From NCBI RefSeq assembly GCF_002086275.1, contig NZ_MVHT01000053.1, forward strand, positions 1-45,068: DNA of 45,068 bases, read 5' to 3'. Made by a program: the position numbers and the translations under genes. A model generated the notes under the pieces. That model was not told the DNA's origin, made no database searches, and was given only the letters and a program-made list of their open reading frames with translations. Positions 1-8,254 of the stretch are shown here, in pieces; position 1 is the stretch's first letter; each line of letters starts with the position of its first letter. The stretch is from Mycobacterium intermedium (GTDB taxonomy: Bacteria > Actinomycetota > Actinomycetes > Mycobacteriales > Mycobacteriaceae).

Positions 1-3000
1 CGGCTGGCCGAGGAGCCGGAGCGGCACGTGTGGCAGGGCGAGGTGGGTACCGACGCGCTGCCGTGGTTGGCCGATCATCAAATCCACGGCGCCGCAGCGC
101 TTCCCGGTGCCGCCTACTGCGAGATGGCGCTCAACGCGGCCCGCTCCGTGCTCGGCACCGCCGCCGAAGTCTACGACATCCGCTTCGACCACCCCTTGCT
201 GCTCGACAAGGAAACCCCCGTCGGCATCACCGCGACGTTCGAGGCGCCCGACGCCGTCAGCTTGGTGGTGGAGACGAACCGGGACGGGAGATACGACCGC
301 CAGGCATCCGCGGTCCTGCGCCCCAGCCAAGACGAGCGACCACCCGCAAAGGACGTGGCCGATCTGCTGGCCAACCACCCGCATCAGGTGAACACCGCCG
401 AGATTCGTACCTGGCTGAGCAAGCGCGGTCAACGCCTCGGCCCGGCCTTCGAAGGTCTCACCGCCGCGCACATCGCCGAGAGCGCGGGTAACACCGTCCT
501 GGCCGAGGTCTCGCTGCCGGGACCGCTGCGCCCGCAATTGAGTTCCTACGCGCTGGTGCATCCGGCGCTGCTGGATGCGTGTTTCCAAGCAGTGGCCGCG
601 CACCCGAGCGTCGGCAGCGCCGTCAACGGTGGGTTGCTGCTGCCGTTGGGCGTTCGCCGGCTGCGCGCGTACGGTTCGGTTCGTACCGCGAAGTACTGCT
701 ACGCGACCGTCACCGCATGCGCCGCGGGAGGCGTCGAAGCTGACCTGGAAGTTCTGGACGAACACGGCAACGTGTTGCTGGTCGCGCAGGGGCTACAGCT
801 GGGCGCCGGGGCGTCCCGAAGCAGCGAGCGCGACCGCGTCCTGGGCGAGCGGTTGCTGACCATCGAGTGGCACCAGCACGAACTCCCCGAGAAGCCCATC
901 ACCGAGCCCGGGACGTGGCTGCTGGTCAGCACCAACGAAGCGACCGACATGCTGGCCGCGGAGCTGACCGATGCGCTGAAGGTGCACGACGCGCAAAGCA
1001 CCACGCTGTCCTGGCCGTTCCACGCCGACCACGCGGCCAACGCCGAACGGCTGCGCGCCCAGCTGGAGGCCAGCGCGTTCGCCGGCGTCGTGGTGCTCAC
1101 CGCACCGAAGAGCGGCACCGACGAAGAGGCGGCGGCCCGCGGCCGCGAGTACGTCGAGCACCTGGTGCGCATCGCCCGCGAGCTCCCGGAGATCCTGGGC
1201 CACACGCCGCGGCTGTACGTGGTGACCCGGAATGCGCAACGCGTGTTGTCGCACGACGAGGTCAACCTCGAGCAAGGCGGCCTGCGCGGTCTGCTGCGGG
1301 TGATCAGCTCGGAGAACCCGCACCTGAAGGTCAGCTACGTCGACGTCGACGAGCACACCGGCGTGGATCCCCTGTCGCGTCAGCTTCTGCTGGCTGCCGA
1401 CGACGACGAGACCGCCTGGCGCAACGACGAGTGGTACACCGCTCGGCTGAGCCCCGCCCCGCTGCGCCCCGAGGAGCGCCGGACCACCATCGTGGATCAC
1501 GCCGAGGGCGGCGTGCATCTGCACATCCGCACCCCCGGTGACCTGGAAACGCTCGAGCTCACTGCGTTCGACCGAGTGCCACCCGGCCCCGGCGAGATCG
1601 AGGTGGCGGTCAACGCGTCGAGCATCAACTTCGCCGACGTTCTGGTCGCCTTCGGTCGGTACCAGACCGTCGACGGCCAACAACCACAGCTGGGCACCGA
1701 CTTCGCCGGTGTGGTGACGGCGGTCGGACCCGACGTGACCCACCTCCAGGTCGGTGATCACGTGGGCGGCCTGTCCCCCAACGGCTGCTGGTCCACGTTC
1801 GTCATCTGTGACGCGCGGCTGGCCACCAAGTTGCCGGACGGCCTGACCGACGCCGAGGCCGCGGCGGTGACCACCGCGACGGCGACCGCTTGGTACGGGC
1901 TGCAGGACCTGGCCCGGATCAGGTCCGGGGACAAGGTGCTGATCCACTCCGCCACCGGTGGGGTGGGGCAGGCGGCGATCGCGATCGCACGTGCCGCGGG
2001 GGCCGAGATCTACGCCACCGCGGGCAGCGAGAAGCGTCGAGACTTGTTGCGGAGCATGGGCATCGAGCACGTCTACGACTCGCGCAGTGTGGAGTTCGCC
2101 GAGCAGATCCGCCGCGACACCGACGGCTACGGCGTGGACATCGTGCTCAACTCGCTGACCGGCGCTGCTCAACTGGCCGGCGTCAAGCTGCTGGCCCTGG
2201 GTGGGCGCTTCATCGAGATCGGGAAGCGCGACATCTACTCCAACACGCGACTGGAACTCTTCCCCTTCCGGCAGAACCTGGCCTTCTACGGCTTGGACCT
2301 GGGGTTGATGGCAACGAGCCACCCCGCCGAAGTCAGCAAGCTGTTGAGCACGGTGTACCGGCTGACCGCCGAAGGTGAACTGCCCAAGCCGCAGAACACG
2401 CACTACCCCCTGGCCGAGGCGGCCACCGCGATCCGGGTGATGGGTGCGGCCGAGCACACCGGCAAGCTGATCCTGGACGTGCCGCGGGTCGGGCGCAGCA
2501 GTGTGGTGCTGCCGCCCGAACAGGCGCCGGTCTTCCGCGGCGACGGCGCGTACATCATCACCGGTGGTCTGGGCGGTCTGGGCTTGTTCCTGGCCGAGAA
2601 GATGGCGTCCGCGGGCGCGGGCCGCATCGTGCTCACCTCCCGCTCGGCGCCGACCCAAAAGGCCTTGGAGACAATAGAACTCGTTCGCTCCATCGGCTCC
2701 GACGTGGTGGTGCAATGCGGTGACATCGCCCAAGCCGACACCGCGGAGGGGCTGGTCGCCACGGCCACCGCCACGGGGTTGCCGTTGCGGGGTGTGCTGC
2801 ATGCCGCCGCGGTGGTCGAGGACGCCACATTGCCCAATATCACCGACGAGCTCATCGAGCGGGACTGGTCGGGCAAGGTGCACGGGGCCTGGCATCTGCA
2901 CGAGGCGACCAAGGAACTCGAGCTGGACTGGTTCTGCCTGTTCTCCTCGGCGGCCGCACTGGTGGGGTCGCCGGGGCAGGGCGCGTACGCGGCGGCCAAC

Positions 3001-3579
3001 AGCTGGCTGGACGCGTTCACGCACTGGCGGCGGGCGCAGGGCCTGCCGGCGACCTCCATCGCCTGGGGCGCCTGGGCCGAGATCGGCCGGGGCTCGGAGT
3101 TCGCCGAGAACTCCGGCGACGCGATCAGCCCAGAGGAAGGTGCGTACGCGTTCGAGGCGCTGCTGCGCCACAACCGCGCCTACACCGGCTACGCCCCCGT
3201 CATCGGCTCGCCCTGGCTGCTGGCTTTCGCTCAGCGCAGCGCCTTCGCGGAGAAGTTTGCGTCGCTGGGGCAAACCCGTTCGGGCGCAAGCAAGTTCCTC
3301 GCCGAACTCAGCGAGCTGCCGAAGGAGGAGTGGCCCGCCCGATTGCGGCGACTGCTGTCTCAGCAGGTCGGCCTGATTCTGCGGCGCACCATCGACGCGG
3401 ACCGCATGCTGGCCGAGTACGGTCTGGACTCGCTCAGCAGCCAGGAACTGCGCGCCCGCGTCGAGGCCGAGACCGGTATCCGCATCACCGCCACCGATAT
3501 CAACACGACCGTTCGGGGGTTGGCGGACTTGATGTTCGAAAAGTTGGCGCCCAAGGGGGACGCGCCGGCGCCCGCCTGA
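1..3579 (+). CDS. pks5: Pks5-like type I polyketide synthase, C-terminal part (DH-ER-KR-ACP)
   Basis: The reading frame is open from the first base, so this is the 3' part of a larger gene; the KS and AT domains must lie upstream. Domains seen in order: dehydratase with the HxxxGxxxxP motif (catalytic His codon at 76-78) and a later HPALLDACFQ motif; enoyl reductase around residues 510-830 with the NADPH-binding stretch HSATGGVGQAA; ketoreductase with TGGLGGLG and the Ser/Tyr/Asn active-site region FSSAAALVGSPGQGAYAAAN; and an acyl carrier domain with GLDSLSS, where the Ser at 3430-3432 would carry phosphopantetheine. No thioesterase follows. A fully reducing set without thioesterase is typical of mycocerosic acid synthase/Pks5 enzymes, which build methyl-branched fatty acyl chains from methylmalonyl-CoA. 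The next gene begins 13 bases after the stop. The assignment to pks5 rests on domain content and synteny; a pks5-type paralogue cannot be excluded. Confidence 0.9.
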   Translation, partial: RLAEEPERHVWQGEVGTDALPWLADHQIHGAAALPGAAYCEMALNAARSVLGTAAEVYDIRFDHPLLLDKETPVGITATFEAPDAVSLVVETNRDGRYDRQASAVLRPSQDERPPAKDVADLLANHPHQVNTAEIRTWLSKRGQRLGPAFEGLTAAHIAESAGNTVLAEVSLPGPLRPQLSSYALVHPALLDACFQAVAAHPSVGSAVNGGLLLPLGVRRLRAYGSVRTAKYCYATVTACAAGGVEADLEVLDEHGNVLLVAQGLQLGAGASRSSERDRVLGERLLTIEWHQHELPEKPITEPGTWLLVSTNEATDMLAAELTDALKVHDAQSTTLSWPFHADHAANAERLRAQLEASAFAGVVVLTAPKSGTDEEAAARGREYVEHLVRIARELPEILGHTPRLYVVTRNAQRVLSHDEVNLEQGGLRGLLRVISSENPHLKVSYVDVDEHTGVDPLSRQLLLAADDDETAWRNDEWYTARLSPAPLRPEERRTTIVDHAEGGVHLHIRTPGDLETLELTAFDRVPPGPGEIEVAVNASSINFADVLVAFGRYQTVDGQQPQLGTDFAGVVTAVGPDVTHLQVGDHVGGLSPNGCWSTFVICDARLATKLPDGLTDAEAAAVTTATATAWYGLQDLARIRSGDKVLIHSATGGVGQAAIAIARAAGAEIYATAGSEKRRDLLRSMGIEHVYDSRSVEFAEQIRRDTDGYGVDIVLNSLTGAAQLAGVKLLALGGRFIEIGKRDIYSNTRLELFPFRQNLAFYGLDLGLMATSHPAEVSKLLSTVYRLTAEGELPKPQNTHYPLAEAATAIRVMGAAEHTGKLILDVPRVGRSSVVLPPEQAPVFRGDGAYIITGGLGGLGLFLAEKMASAGAGRIVLTSRSAPTQKALETIELVRSIGSDVVVQCGDIAQADTAEGLVATATATGLPLRGVLHAAAVVEDATLPNITDELIERDWSGKVHGAWHLHEATKELELDWFCLFSSAAALVGSPGQGAYAAANSWLDAFTHWRRAQGLPATSIAWGAWAEIGRGSEFAENSGDAISPEEGAYAFEALLRHNRAYTGYAPVIGSPWLLAFAQRSAFAEKFASLGQTRSGASKFLAELSELPKEEWPARLRRLLSQQVGLILRRTIDADRMLAEYGLDSLSSQELRARVEAETGIRITATDINTTVRGLADLMFEKLAPKGDAPAPA

Positions 3580-3592
3580 CGTCAACGTGCCC

Positions 3593-4855
3593 ATGAAATT
3601 TGTCCTGGCAGTCCACGGCACCCGTGGCGATGTCGAGCCGTGCGCTGCGGTTGGTATGGAACTGCAGCGACGCGGCCATGACGTGCGGATGGCTGTGCCG
3701 CCCAACCTGATCGGGTTCGTCGAGTCCGCGGGACTCACCGCGGTCGCGTACGGCCCTGACTCCGGGGAACAGATCAACGCGGTCGCGGCTTTCATGCGAA
3801 ACCTCACCCGAGCGCAGAATCCGCTCAACCTGGCACGCGCCGCCAGAGAGCTTTTTGTCGAAGGCTGGGCGGAGATGGGTGAGACGCTCACCGCGCTGGC
3901 CGCCGACGCCGATCTGCTGATGACGGGCCAGACGTACCACGGGCTGGTGGCCAATGTTGCCGAGTACCACGACATTCCGTTGGCCGCACTGCATCACTTC
4001 CCGGTACGGGTTAACGGCCAGGTCGCCATTCCGTCGATACCGACGCCGGAACCACTGATGCGCACGTCGATGAAGGTGTCCTGGCGGTTGTACGCATACG
4101 TCAGCAAGGACGTCGATCGAGAGCAGCGCCGTGCGCTGGGCCTGCCGGTGGCGACCGCGCCGGCCGCACAGCGGATGTTGGAGCGCGGGGTTCCCGAGAT
4201 CCAAGGCTACGACCAGGCCTTGTTCCCCGGGCTCGCCGCGGAGTGGGCGGCGCAGGGGGCTTCTGCCGTCACCAGGCCTTTCGTCGGTGCGCTGTCGATG
4301 CAATTGCACACCGAACCCAACGCGGAACTCGAGTCGTGGATTGCCGCCGGAACGCCGCCCATCTACTTCGGTTTCGGCAGCACACCGGTGCAATCTCCGG
4401 CCGAGACGGTCGAGATGATCTCACAGGTTTCTGCCGAACTGGGTGAACGAGCGCTGATCTATTCACCCGGGTACCCCGGCGTTCCGCGCGCCGATCACGT
4501 GAAACTCGTTGGGCTGATTGACTATGCGACCATCCTGCCGAAGTGCCGTGCGGTGGTGCACCACGGCGGGGCCGGGACCACCGCGGCCGGTTTGCGCGCC
4601 GGGATGCCGACGCTGATCCTGTGGGACGTGGCCGATCAGCCGATTTGGGCGGGGGCGGTACAGAGGCTGAAAGTCGGCTCCGCCAAACGCTTCACGAACA
4701 TCAGCCGCAAGTCATTGCGCAAGGAGTTGCGTGCCATCCTGGCGCCGGAATACGCCGCCCGCGCCCGAGAGATTTCTCAGCAGATGGTTCAGCCGGCCGA
4801 CGCCGTTGCCGCGGCCGCCGACGTGCTGGAAGAAACAGTGCGCGTCAGCGCGTAA
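3593..4855 (+). CDS. GT1-family glycosyltransferase (Rv1526c-like)
   Basis: A UDP-glycosyltransferase/MGT-type enzyme of 420 residues with GT-B architecture. The N-terminal acceptor half opens with MKFVLAVHGTRGDVEP. The C-terminal donor half carries the HHGGAGTTAAGLRAG signature near residues 322-336, which binds the nucleotide-sugar phosphates in this family. ATG 3593 is preferred over an in-frame GTG at 3587 because the paralogue at 5877-7133 starts with the same MKFV sequence. It lies 13 bases behind the pks5-like gene, implying co-transcription, and its stop is only 9 bases from that of the convergent wbbL2 gene. By position it matches M. tuberculosis Rv1526c, related to the glycosyltransferases of glycopeptidolipid synthesis. 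The likely role is addition of a sugar to the LOS core in the cytoplasm; donor and acceptor cannot be read from the sequence. Confidence 0.92.
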   Translation: MKFVLAVHGTRGDVEPCAAVGMELQRRGHDVRMAVPPNLIGFVESAGLTAVAYGPDSGEQINAVAAFMRNLTRAQNPLNLARAARELFVEGWAEMGETLTALAADADLLMTGQTYHGLVANVAEYHDIPLAALHHFPVRVNGQVAIPSIPTPEPLMRTSMKVSWRLYAYVSKDVDREQRRALGLPVATAPAAQRMLERGVPEIQGYDQALFPGLAAEWAAQGASAVTRPFVGALSMQLHTEPNAELESWIAAGTPPIYFGFGSTPVQSPAETVEMISQVSAELGERALIYSPGYPGVPRADHVKLVGLIDYATILPKCRAVVHHGGAGTTAAGLRAGMPTLILWDVADQPIWAGAVQRLKVGSAKRFTNISRKSLRKELRAILAPEYAARAREISQQMVQPADAVAAAADVLEETVRVSA

Positions 4856-4864
4856 CGGGTTCGT

Positions 4865-5650
4865 TCAGCGGTTGGCCGTCTGATTGAGTGGAAATGTCTT
4901 GTACCACTTGCGGTGGTGGGCGGCGCCCATCTCGCGCAGGATGCCCAGGGCCGCCGGCCAGCCGTGGGTGCGGCGCAGCCCTCTGATCATGGCCGCACTC
5001 GCGCCCCAGTGGTAGGACCGGCCGCCGAAGTGGGTGTTGGCGGTCTTCCGCCCGAAGTGGTTGATGTAGGCCATTTCGGTTGTGTACAAACCAAATCCGG
5101 CTTCGCGGGCGCGCAACGCAAGATCGAGGTCGAGGCCCCACCCGTACCGTCCGAAGGTGGCCAGGTCCATGCCGCCGACGGCGTCCCAACATTCCTTTGA
5201 CATGACCAGTGCCGTTCCCTCGATGGCGGGCGCCTTGCGATAGAACGGTCGCGGAACGTAGTTTTCGGCCTCCGGCTTGTCGTCGTCCACCGCATACGGG
5301 AAGCCAAGATCGAACATCGGCCCGACGATGCCGGCGTCGTCCGGCAGGCGCGGGTCGAGCAGGGCGTCGACGAAGCCTTTCGAGATCCGGGTGTCGTTGT
5401 TGAGCGTCATCGCGTGGGAGTAACCCTCCGCGAACGCAATTCGGAAACCGAGTTCGCTGCCGCCGGCCCAGCCGGTGTTTTCGCCGGGTGTACTGACGCG
5501 CTCGTTGCCGATTTTGGGGTAGTCACCGCGGTTGTCGACGATCAGGTAATCGGCGCCTTCACGCTCGAGGTCGGCCACGAGTGCGTGCGTGTACTCGTGC
5601 TGACCGAATACCGGCACCGTAATCAGAAGTGACACAACCGAAGCGTACAC
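4865..5650 (-). CDS. wbbL2: WbbL2-like rhamnosyltransferase, GT2 family
   Basis: A soluble 261-residue GT-A enzyme. Visible features are a short N-terminal Rossmann strand (VSLLITVPVFGQHEYTHAL), LIVDNRGDYP, the GENTGWAGGSELGF segment typical of rhamnosyltransferases, the metal/nucleotide site region TLNNDTRISKGF, and GRYGWGLDLDLALRAREAGF near the catalytic base. GTG at 5650 (protein starting VYASVVSLL) is chosen over the longer open frame because the family begins directly at this first strand; GTG 5635 is a close alternative. It matches M. tuberculosis WbbL2 (Rv1525) in sequence character and position. The family transfers rhamnose from dTDP-rhamnose, and mycobacterial LOS cores contain rhamnose, so a rhamnosyl step is likely but not shown here. 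The gene is separated from the upstream GT1 gene by 226 bases that contain a strong hairpin. Confidence 0.88.
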   Translation of the reverse strand: MYASVVSLLITVPVFGQHEYTHALVADLEREGADYLIVDNRGDYPKIGNERVSTPGENTGWAGGSELGFRIAFAEGYSHAMTLNNDTRISKGFVDALLDPRLPDDAGIVGPMFDLGFPYAVDDDKPEAENYVPRPFYRKAPAIEGTALVMSKECWDAVGGMDLATFGRYGWGLDLDLALRAREAGFGLYTTEMAYINHFGRKTANTHFGGRSYHWGASAAMIRGLRRTHGWPAALGILREMGAAHHRKWYKTFPLNQTANR

Positions 5651-5773
5651 GGGGGTTTGCCGTCCCGAGGGGCATTCACCAACAGCGGCGCAGGTCACAG
5701 GTCGTTTGCTGAGAGATGCAGCGCCCCAGTCACATCCGTCACAGCAGCCTCTCGGCCGGGAGGCATGATCTCT

Positions 5774-5814
5774 GCCCGGCTTGCAGCGACAACGCTTGTC
5801 GCTACGAGCCGGGT
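5774..5814 (-). terminator. Long two-stage hairpin between the GT1 and wbbL2 genes
   Basis: An outer perfect 7-bp stem (CCCGGCT at 5775-5781 with AGCCGGG at 5807-5813) encloses an inner perfect 8-bp stem (AGCGACAA at 5785-5792 with TTGTCGCT at 5796-5803) closed by a 3-base loop. The two stems are separated by a 3-base internal loop on each side. It sits about 60 bases after the stop of the minus-strand GT1 gene and about 125 bases before the wbbL2 start. It may terminate the methyltransferase-GT1 transcript or be a structured leader of wbbL2. No clear T-tract follows, which is common in mycobacteria. Confidence 0.55.
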
Positions 5815-5876
5815 ACAACCTGCCGCCGCCCTGGCGAGGCCAAAGTGACGCATGTGGCCAATTGCCCGCCGAATAG

Positions 5877-7133
5877 CTAACCTCTGCGGCGCACCGCCTC
5901 TTCCAGCAAGTCGGCGGTGGCGGCCGCACTGGCCGCCGGCTTCGTCATGCGTGCGCCGGTCTCGCGGGCTCTTGTGACGCATTCCGGCGCCAGGATCGCC
6001 TTGAGGTCGGTGACCAACGTGTCCCGGTTGGTACTCGAGAAGCGTCTCCCCCGGCCGACCTTGAGCTCTTTCACCTGCGCCGCCCAGATCGGCTGATCGG
6101 AGGTGACCCACAGCACCAAGGTGGGGACACCGGCACGCAGACCGGCGGCGGTGGTGCCCGCGCCGCCATGGTGCACGACCGCGCGGCATTGCGGGAAGAT
6201 CGCCGCGTGGTTGACCGCCCGCACCACCTTCACATGCTCGAGCTGCGGGATTTCGGTGGAATCGCTGGGCCCAGAGCAAATCAGGGCGCGCTCGCCGAGT
6301 TGCTTGCAGGCCGCGCCGATCATGTCCACCCGGTCGGCGAGCGACCCGACCGGCATGCTGCCGAAGCCGAAGTAGATCGGCGGCGTGCCCGCCGCAATCC
6401 AGGACGCGACCTCGTCGTCGGCGTCGGTGGGCAACCCCATCGTCAACGCACCGACAAACGGTCGGCGATCGCCGAATTTCGGTGCCCACTCGGCCGCCAG
6501 CCCCGGAAAGCAGAGCTCGTCGTAGGCCTGGATTTCCAGCGCGCCGCGATCCGCCATCCGCTTCGGAGCCGGACTCGATGCCTTGGGCAGACCCAATACC
6601 CGACGCTGCTCGTCCTCGACGCCCTTCGTCATGCGCCAGTACAGCCAATCCAGCGTCGTGATGGTGGAGCGAACCATCGGACCCGGCAGGCGCGCCGGGA
6701 ACGCTATCTCTCCGTTGGCCCGCATCGGATAGAAATGCAGCGCGGCCAGCGGAATATCGTGGTGCTCCGCGACGTTGGCGACCACTTCCTGGTAGATCTG
6801 TCCGGTCAACAGCAGATCGGCGCCCGCGGCTACCGGCGTCAGCATCGCGCTCAGTTCGGCCCATCCCTCGGTGACCGGAGCCATGGCTTCCCGCAGCAGC
6901 TTGAGCGGGTTCTGCAACTTCCACGCGTTGTGCAGGAACTGTTCGTCCAACTGCTTCTGCGAGTCGCGGTTTCCGTAGCGGACGGCGCGTATCCCGGCCG
7001 ACTCGACGAAGCCGATCAGGTTGGGCGGGACGGCCAGGCACACGTCGTGACCGCGTCGCTGCAGCTCAAGGCCGACCGCCGCGCAGGGCTCGATATCGCC
7101 GCGAGTCCCGTAGCTCGCTACGACGAATTTCAT
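5877..7133 (-). CDS. GT1-family glycosyltransferase (Rv1524-like)
   Basis: A 418-residue paralogue of the glycosyltransferase at 3593-4855, with which it shares the N-terminal pattern MKFVxAxxGTRGDxEPCAAVG, the stretch AVPPNLIGFVESAG, and the donor-binding signature CRAVVHHGGAGTTAAGLRAG. The GT-B fold has an acceptor-binding N-terminal half and an activated-sugar-binding C-terminal half. ATG 7133 is taken as the start because it aligns with the paralogue; the frame stays open upstream to 7199. The methyltransferase gene ends 25 bases before it on the same strand, so the two are probably one operon. The order methyltransferase-GT1-wbbL2 equals M. tuberculosis Rv1523-Rv1524-Rv1525. It probably adds one sugar of the LOS core; the sugar is not determined. 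Confidence 0.92.
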   Translation of the reverse strand: MKFVVASYGTRGDIEPCAAVGLELQRRGHDVCLAVPPNLIGFVESAGIRAVRYGNRDSQKQLDEQFLHNAWKLQNPLKLLREAMAPVTEGWAELSAMLTPVAAGADLLLTGQIYQEVVANVAEHHDIPLAALHFYPMRANGEIAFPARLPGPMVRSTITTLDWLYWRMTKGVEDEQRRVLGLPKASSPAPKRMADRGALEIQAYDELCFPGLAAEWAPKFGDRRPFVGALTMGLPTDADDEVASWIAAGTPPIYFGFGSMPVGSLADRVDMIGAACKQLGERALICSGPSDSTEIPQLEHVKVVRAVNHAAIFPQCRAVVHHGGAGTTAAGLRAGVPTLVLWVTSDQPIWAAQVKELKVGRGRRFSSTNRDTLVTDLKAILAPECVTRARETGARMTKPAASAAATADLLEEAVRRRG

Positions 7134-7158
7134 ATGTGGTTCATGGCGCGCGGGCGGA

Positions 7159-7950
7159 TCAGTCCTTGGTGAAGAGGTAGATCCGGTAGGTGAACCCACC
7201 GCCGCGGCGCAGGTCCCAGTCCAAGAAGTTCACGGCGTAGCGGGTCAATCCGGCCACGAACGCCGGCGCATTGCGACCGATCTGCTCCTGCGATTTGCGG
7301 GTGTTCGCATCCAGCCCGCGCTTAGCCTCCTGACCGATGTCGCGCTCCGAGATCTTGCGCAGCGGAGCGGCGGCAAGCGCGGATTCCCATTCGGCGACAA
7401 CGGGATTGCGACGCGAGTCGGTGTAGAGGAAGTGCCCGCCCGGGCGGAGTACGCGTGCCACTTCCTTGAGGAAGCCCGGGAAGTCGGGGTACTGGTGCGA
7501 GGCTTCGACGTTGACGACGGCATCGAAAGTCTCGTCGGGGAAGGGCAGGTTCTGCGCGTCGCCCTGCACGAAATCCAAGCCCGGCAAATTGTGCTTCTCC
7601 TTGCACAGCTCGATGCTGGCCGGGTTCAGGTCGAGTCCGGTGTAGGACGCCGGTCCGAGGTTGCGGACGATGTAGGACGCTCCCCCGCCGGCGCCGCAGC
7701 TGACCTCGAGCACCTTCTTGCCGGTGAGATCTACCTGGCTCGCGGTCTGGTGGTAGAGCTGGATGCAGTAGCGGTTCGCCTCGTCGGACGGGTCCAAGGG
7801 CAAGCCGAGCGGCGGGTCTTCCTCGTAACCGAAGTTGAAAAACACCACGTCATCGCCGACTTGGCGGGTGCCGAGGGGCAGGAAGTACTTGGTCGTCAGC
7901 TTCGCGACCAGCGGGTTCGACTGCAGGCGGTATCCCAATCTAAGAGCCAC
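7159..7950 (-). CDS. SAM-dependent methyltransferase (Rv1523-like)
   Basis: A class I methyltransferase of 263 residues. Motif I is VLEVSCGAGGGASYIV around residues 81-96, followed by the acidic end of strand 2 (YTGLDLNP), the motif II/III region LPFPDETFDAVVNVEASHQYP, and the post-motif EVARVLRPGGHFLYTDSR. It belongs to the group of mycobacterial glycolipid sugar O-methyltransferases that includes the glycopeptidolipid and phenolic-glycolipid enzymes and Rv1523. The annotated start is GTG 7950, and no convincing Shine-Dalgarno sequence precedes it. It heads a minus-strand operon with the GT1 gene and is divergent from mmpL12 across a 304-base regulatory region. The likely role is O-methylation of a deoxysugar (for example rhamnose) of LOS; the position methylated is unknown. 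Confidence 0.88.
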   Translation of the reverse strand: MALRLGYRLQSNPLVAKLTTKYFLPLGTRQVGDDVVFFNFGYEEDPPLGLPLDPSDEANRYCIQLYHQTASQVDLTGKKVLEVSCGAGGGASYIVRNLGPASYTGLDLNPASIELCKEKHNLPGLDFVQGDAQNLPFPDETFDAVVNVEASHQYPDFPGFLKEVARVLRPGGHFLYTDSRRNPVVAEWESALAAAPLRKISERDIGQEAKRGLDANTRKSQEQIGRNAPAFVAGLTRYAVNFLDWDLRRGGGFTYRIYLFTKD

Positions 7951-8098
7951 GGGGAAGAGTCTCGCACGACTCCGGGGTCCCCCACGGCGAAACCGGACTC
8001 TTCCATACCCAACGTGACGGACGTCAGATCAGCACGGGTGTACTAGTTTGGCCCGGGCGAGCTACCTCCTAAGGGCCGCAACGCCCCGCTATCGGCTC

Positions 8099-8114
8099 TT
8101 GCAAATATTTGCAA
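8099..8114. promoter_or_regulatory. 16-bp perfect palindrome (candidate operator)
   Basis: TTGCAAATATTTGCAA reads identically on both strands. It is an AT-rich island in a GC-rich genome and lies in the middle of the divergent region between the methyltransferase (start 7950) and mmpL12 (start 8255). Perfect symmetry without a loop suggests a dimeric DNA-binding protein rather than an RNA hairpin. The regulator is unknown. Confidence 0.5.
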
Positions 8115-8120
8115 TTAACT

Positions 8121-8181
8121 GTCAGATAAGGCGTTGACCTGCGATTTTCCAAAGGCGGGTACTATACGCGCCGTCAGATAA
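8121..8181 (+). promoter_or_regulatory. Candidate mmpL12 promoter with two GTCAGATAA direct repeats
   Basis: The 9-mer GTCAGATAA occurs at 8121-8129 and again at 8173-8181, 52 bases apart (about five helical turns). Between them lie a -35-like TTGACC at 8134-8139 and a -10-like TACTAT at 8160-8165, with a rather long 20-base spacer. The orientation is toward mmpL12, whose start is at 8255. The repeats could be activator or repressor sites flanking the polymerase. This is pattern recognition only. Confidence 0.35.
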
Positions 8182-8202
8182 CAGCGGGATCACGGTTAAT
8201 AA

Positions 8203-8219
8203 GGGAATTCTGAATTCCC
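8203..8219. promoter_or_regulatory. Inverted repeat GGGAATTC-T-GAATTCCC upstream of mmpL12
   Basis: Two perfect 8-base arms are separated by one base, 36 bases before the mmpL12 start codon. The position fits an operator overlapping the leader or proximal promoter of mmpL12. It differs in sequence from the 8099-8114 palindrome, so two regulators may act on this divergent region. Confidence 0.4.
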
Positions 8220-8254
8220 CACCCGAAATATCCCTTGACTTGTAGGTTTGTTGA

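Noticed and set aside
793..3975. A 1,060-residue open frame on the minus strand
   Set aside because: It lies antisense to the PKS and GT1 coding sequence; its low-complexity Arg/Gly/His/Gln-rich translation has no domain and results from high-GC third-position bias.
5695..7041. A 448-residue minus-strand open frame overlapping the second GT1 gene
   Set aside because: It is the out-of-frame shadow of the GT1 coding sequence, Arg/Gly-rich with no motif.
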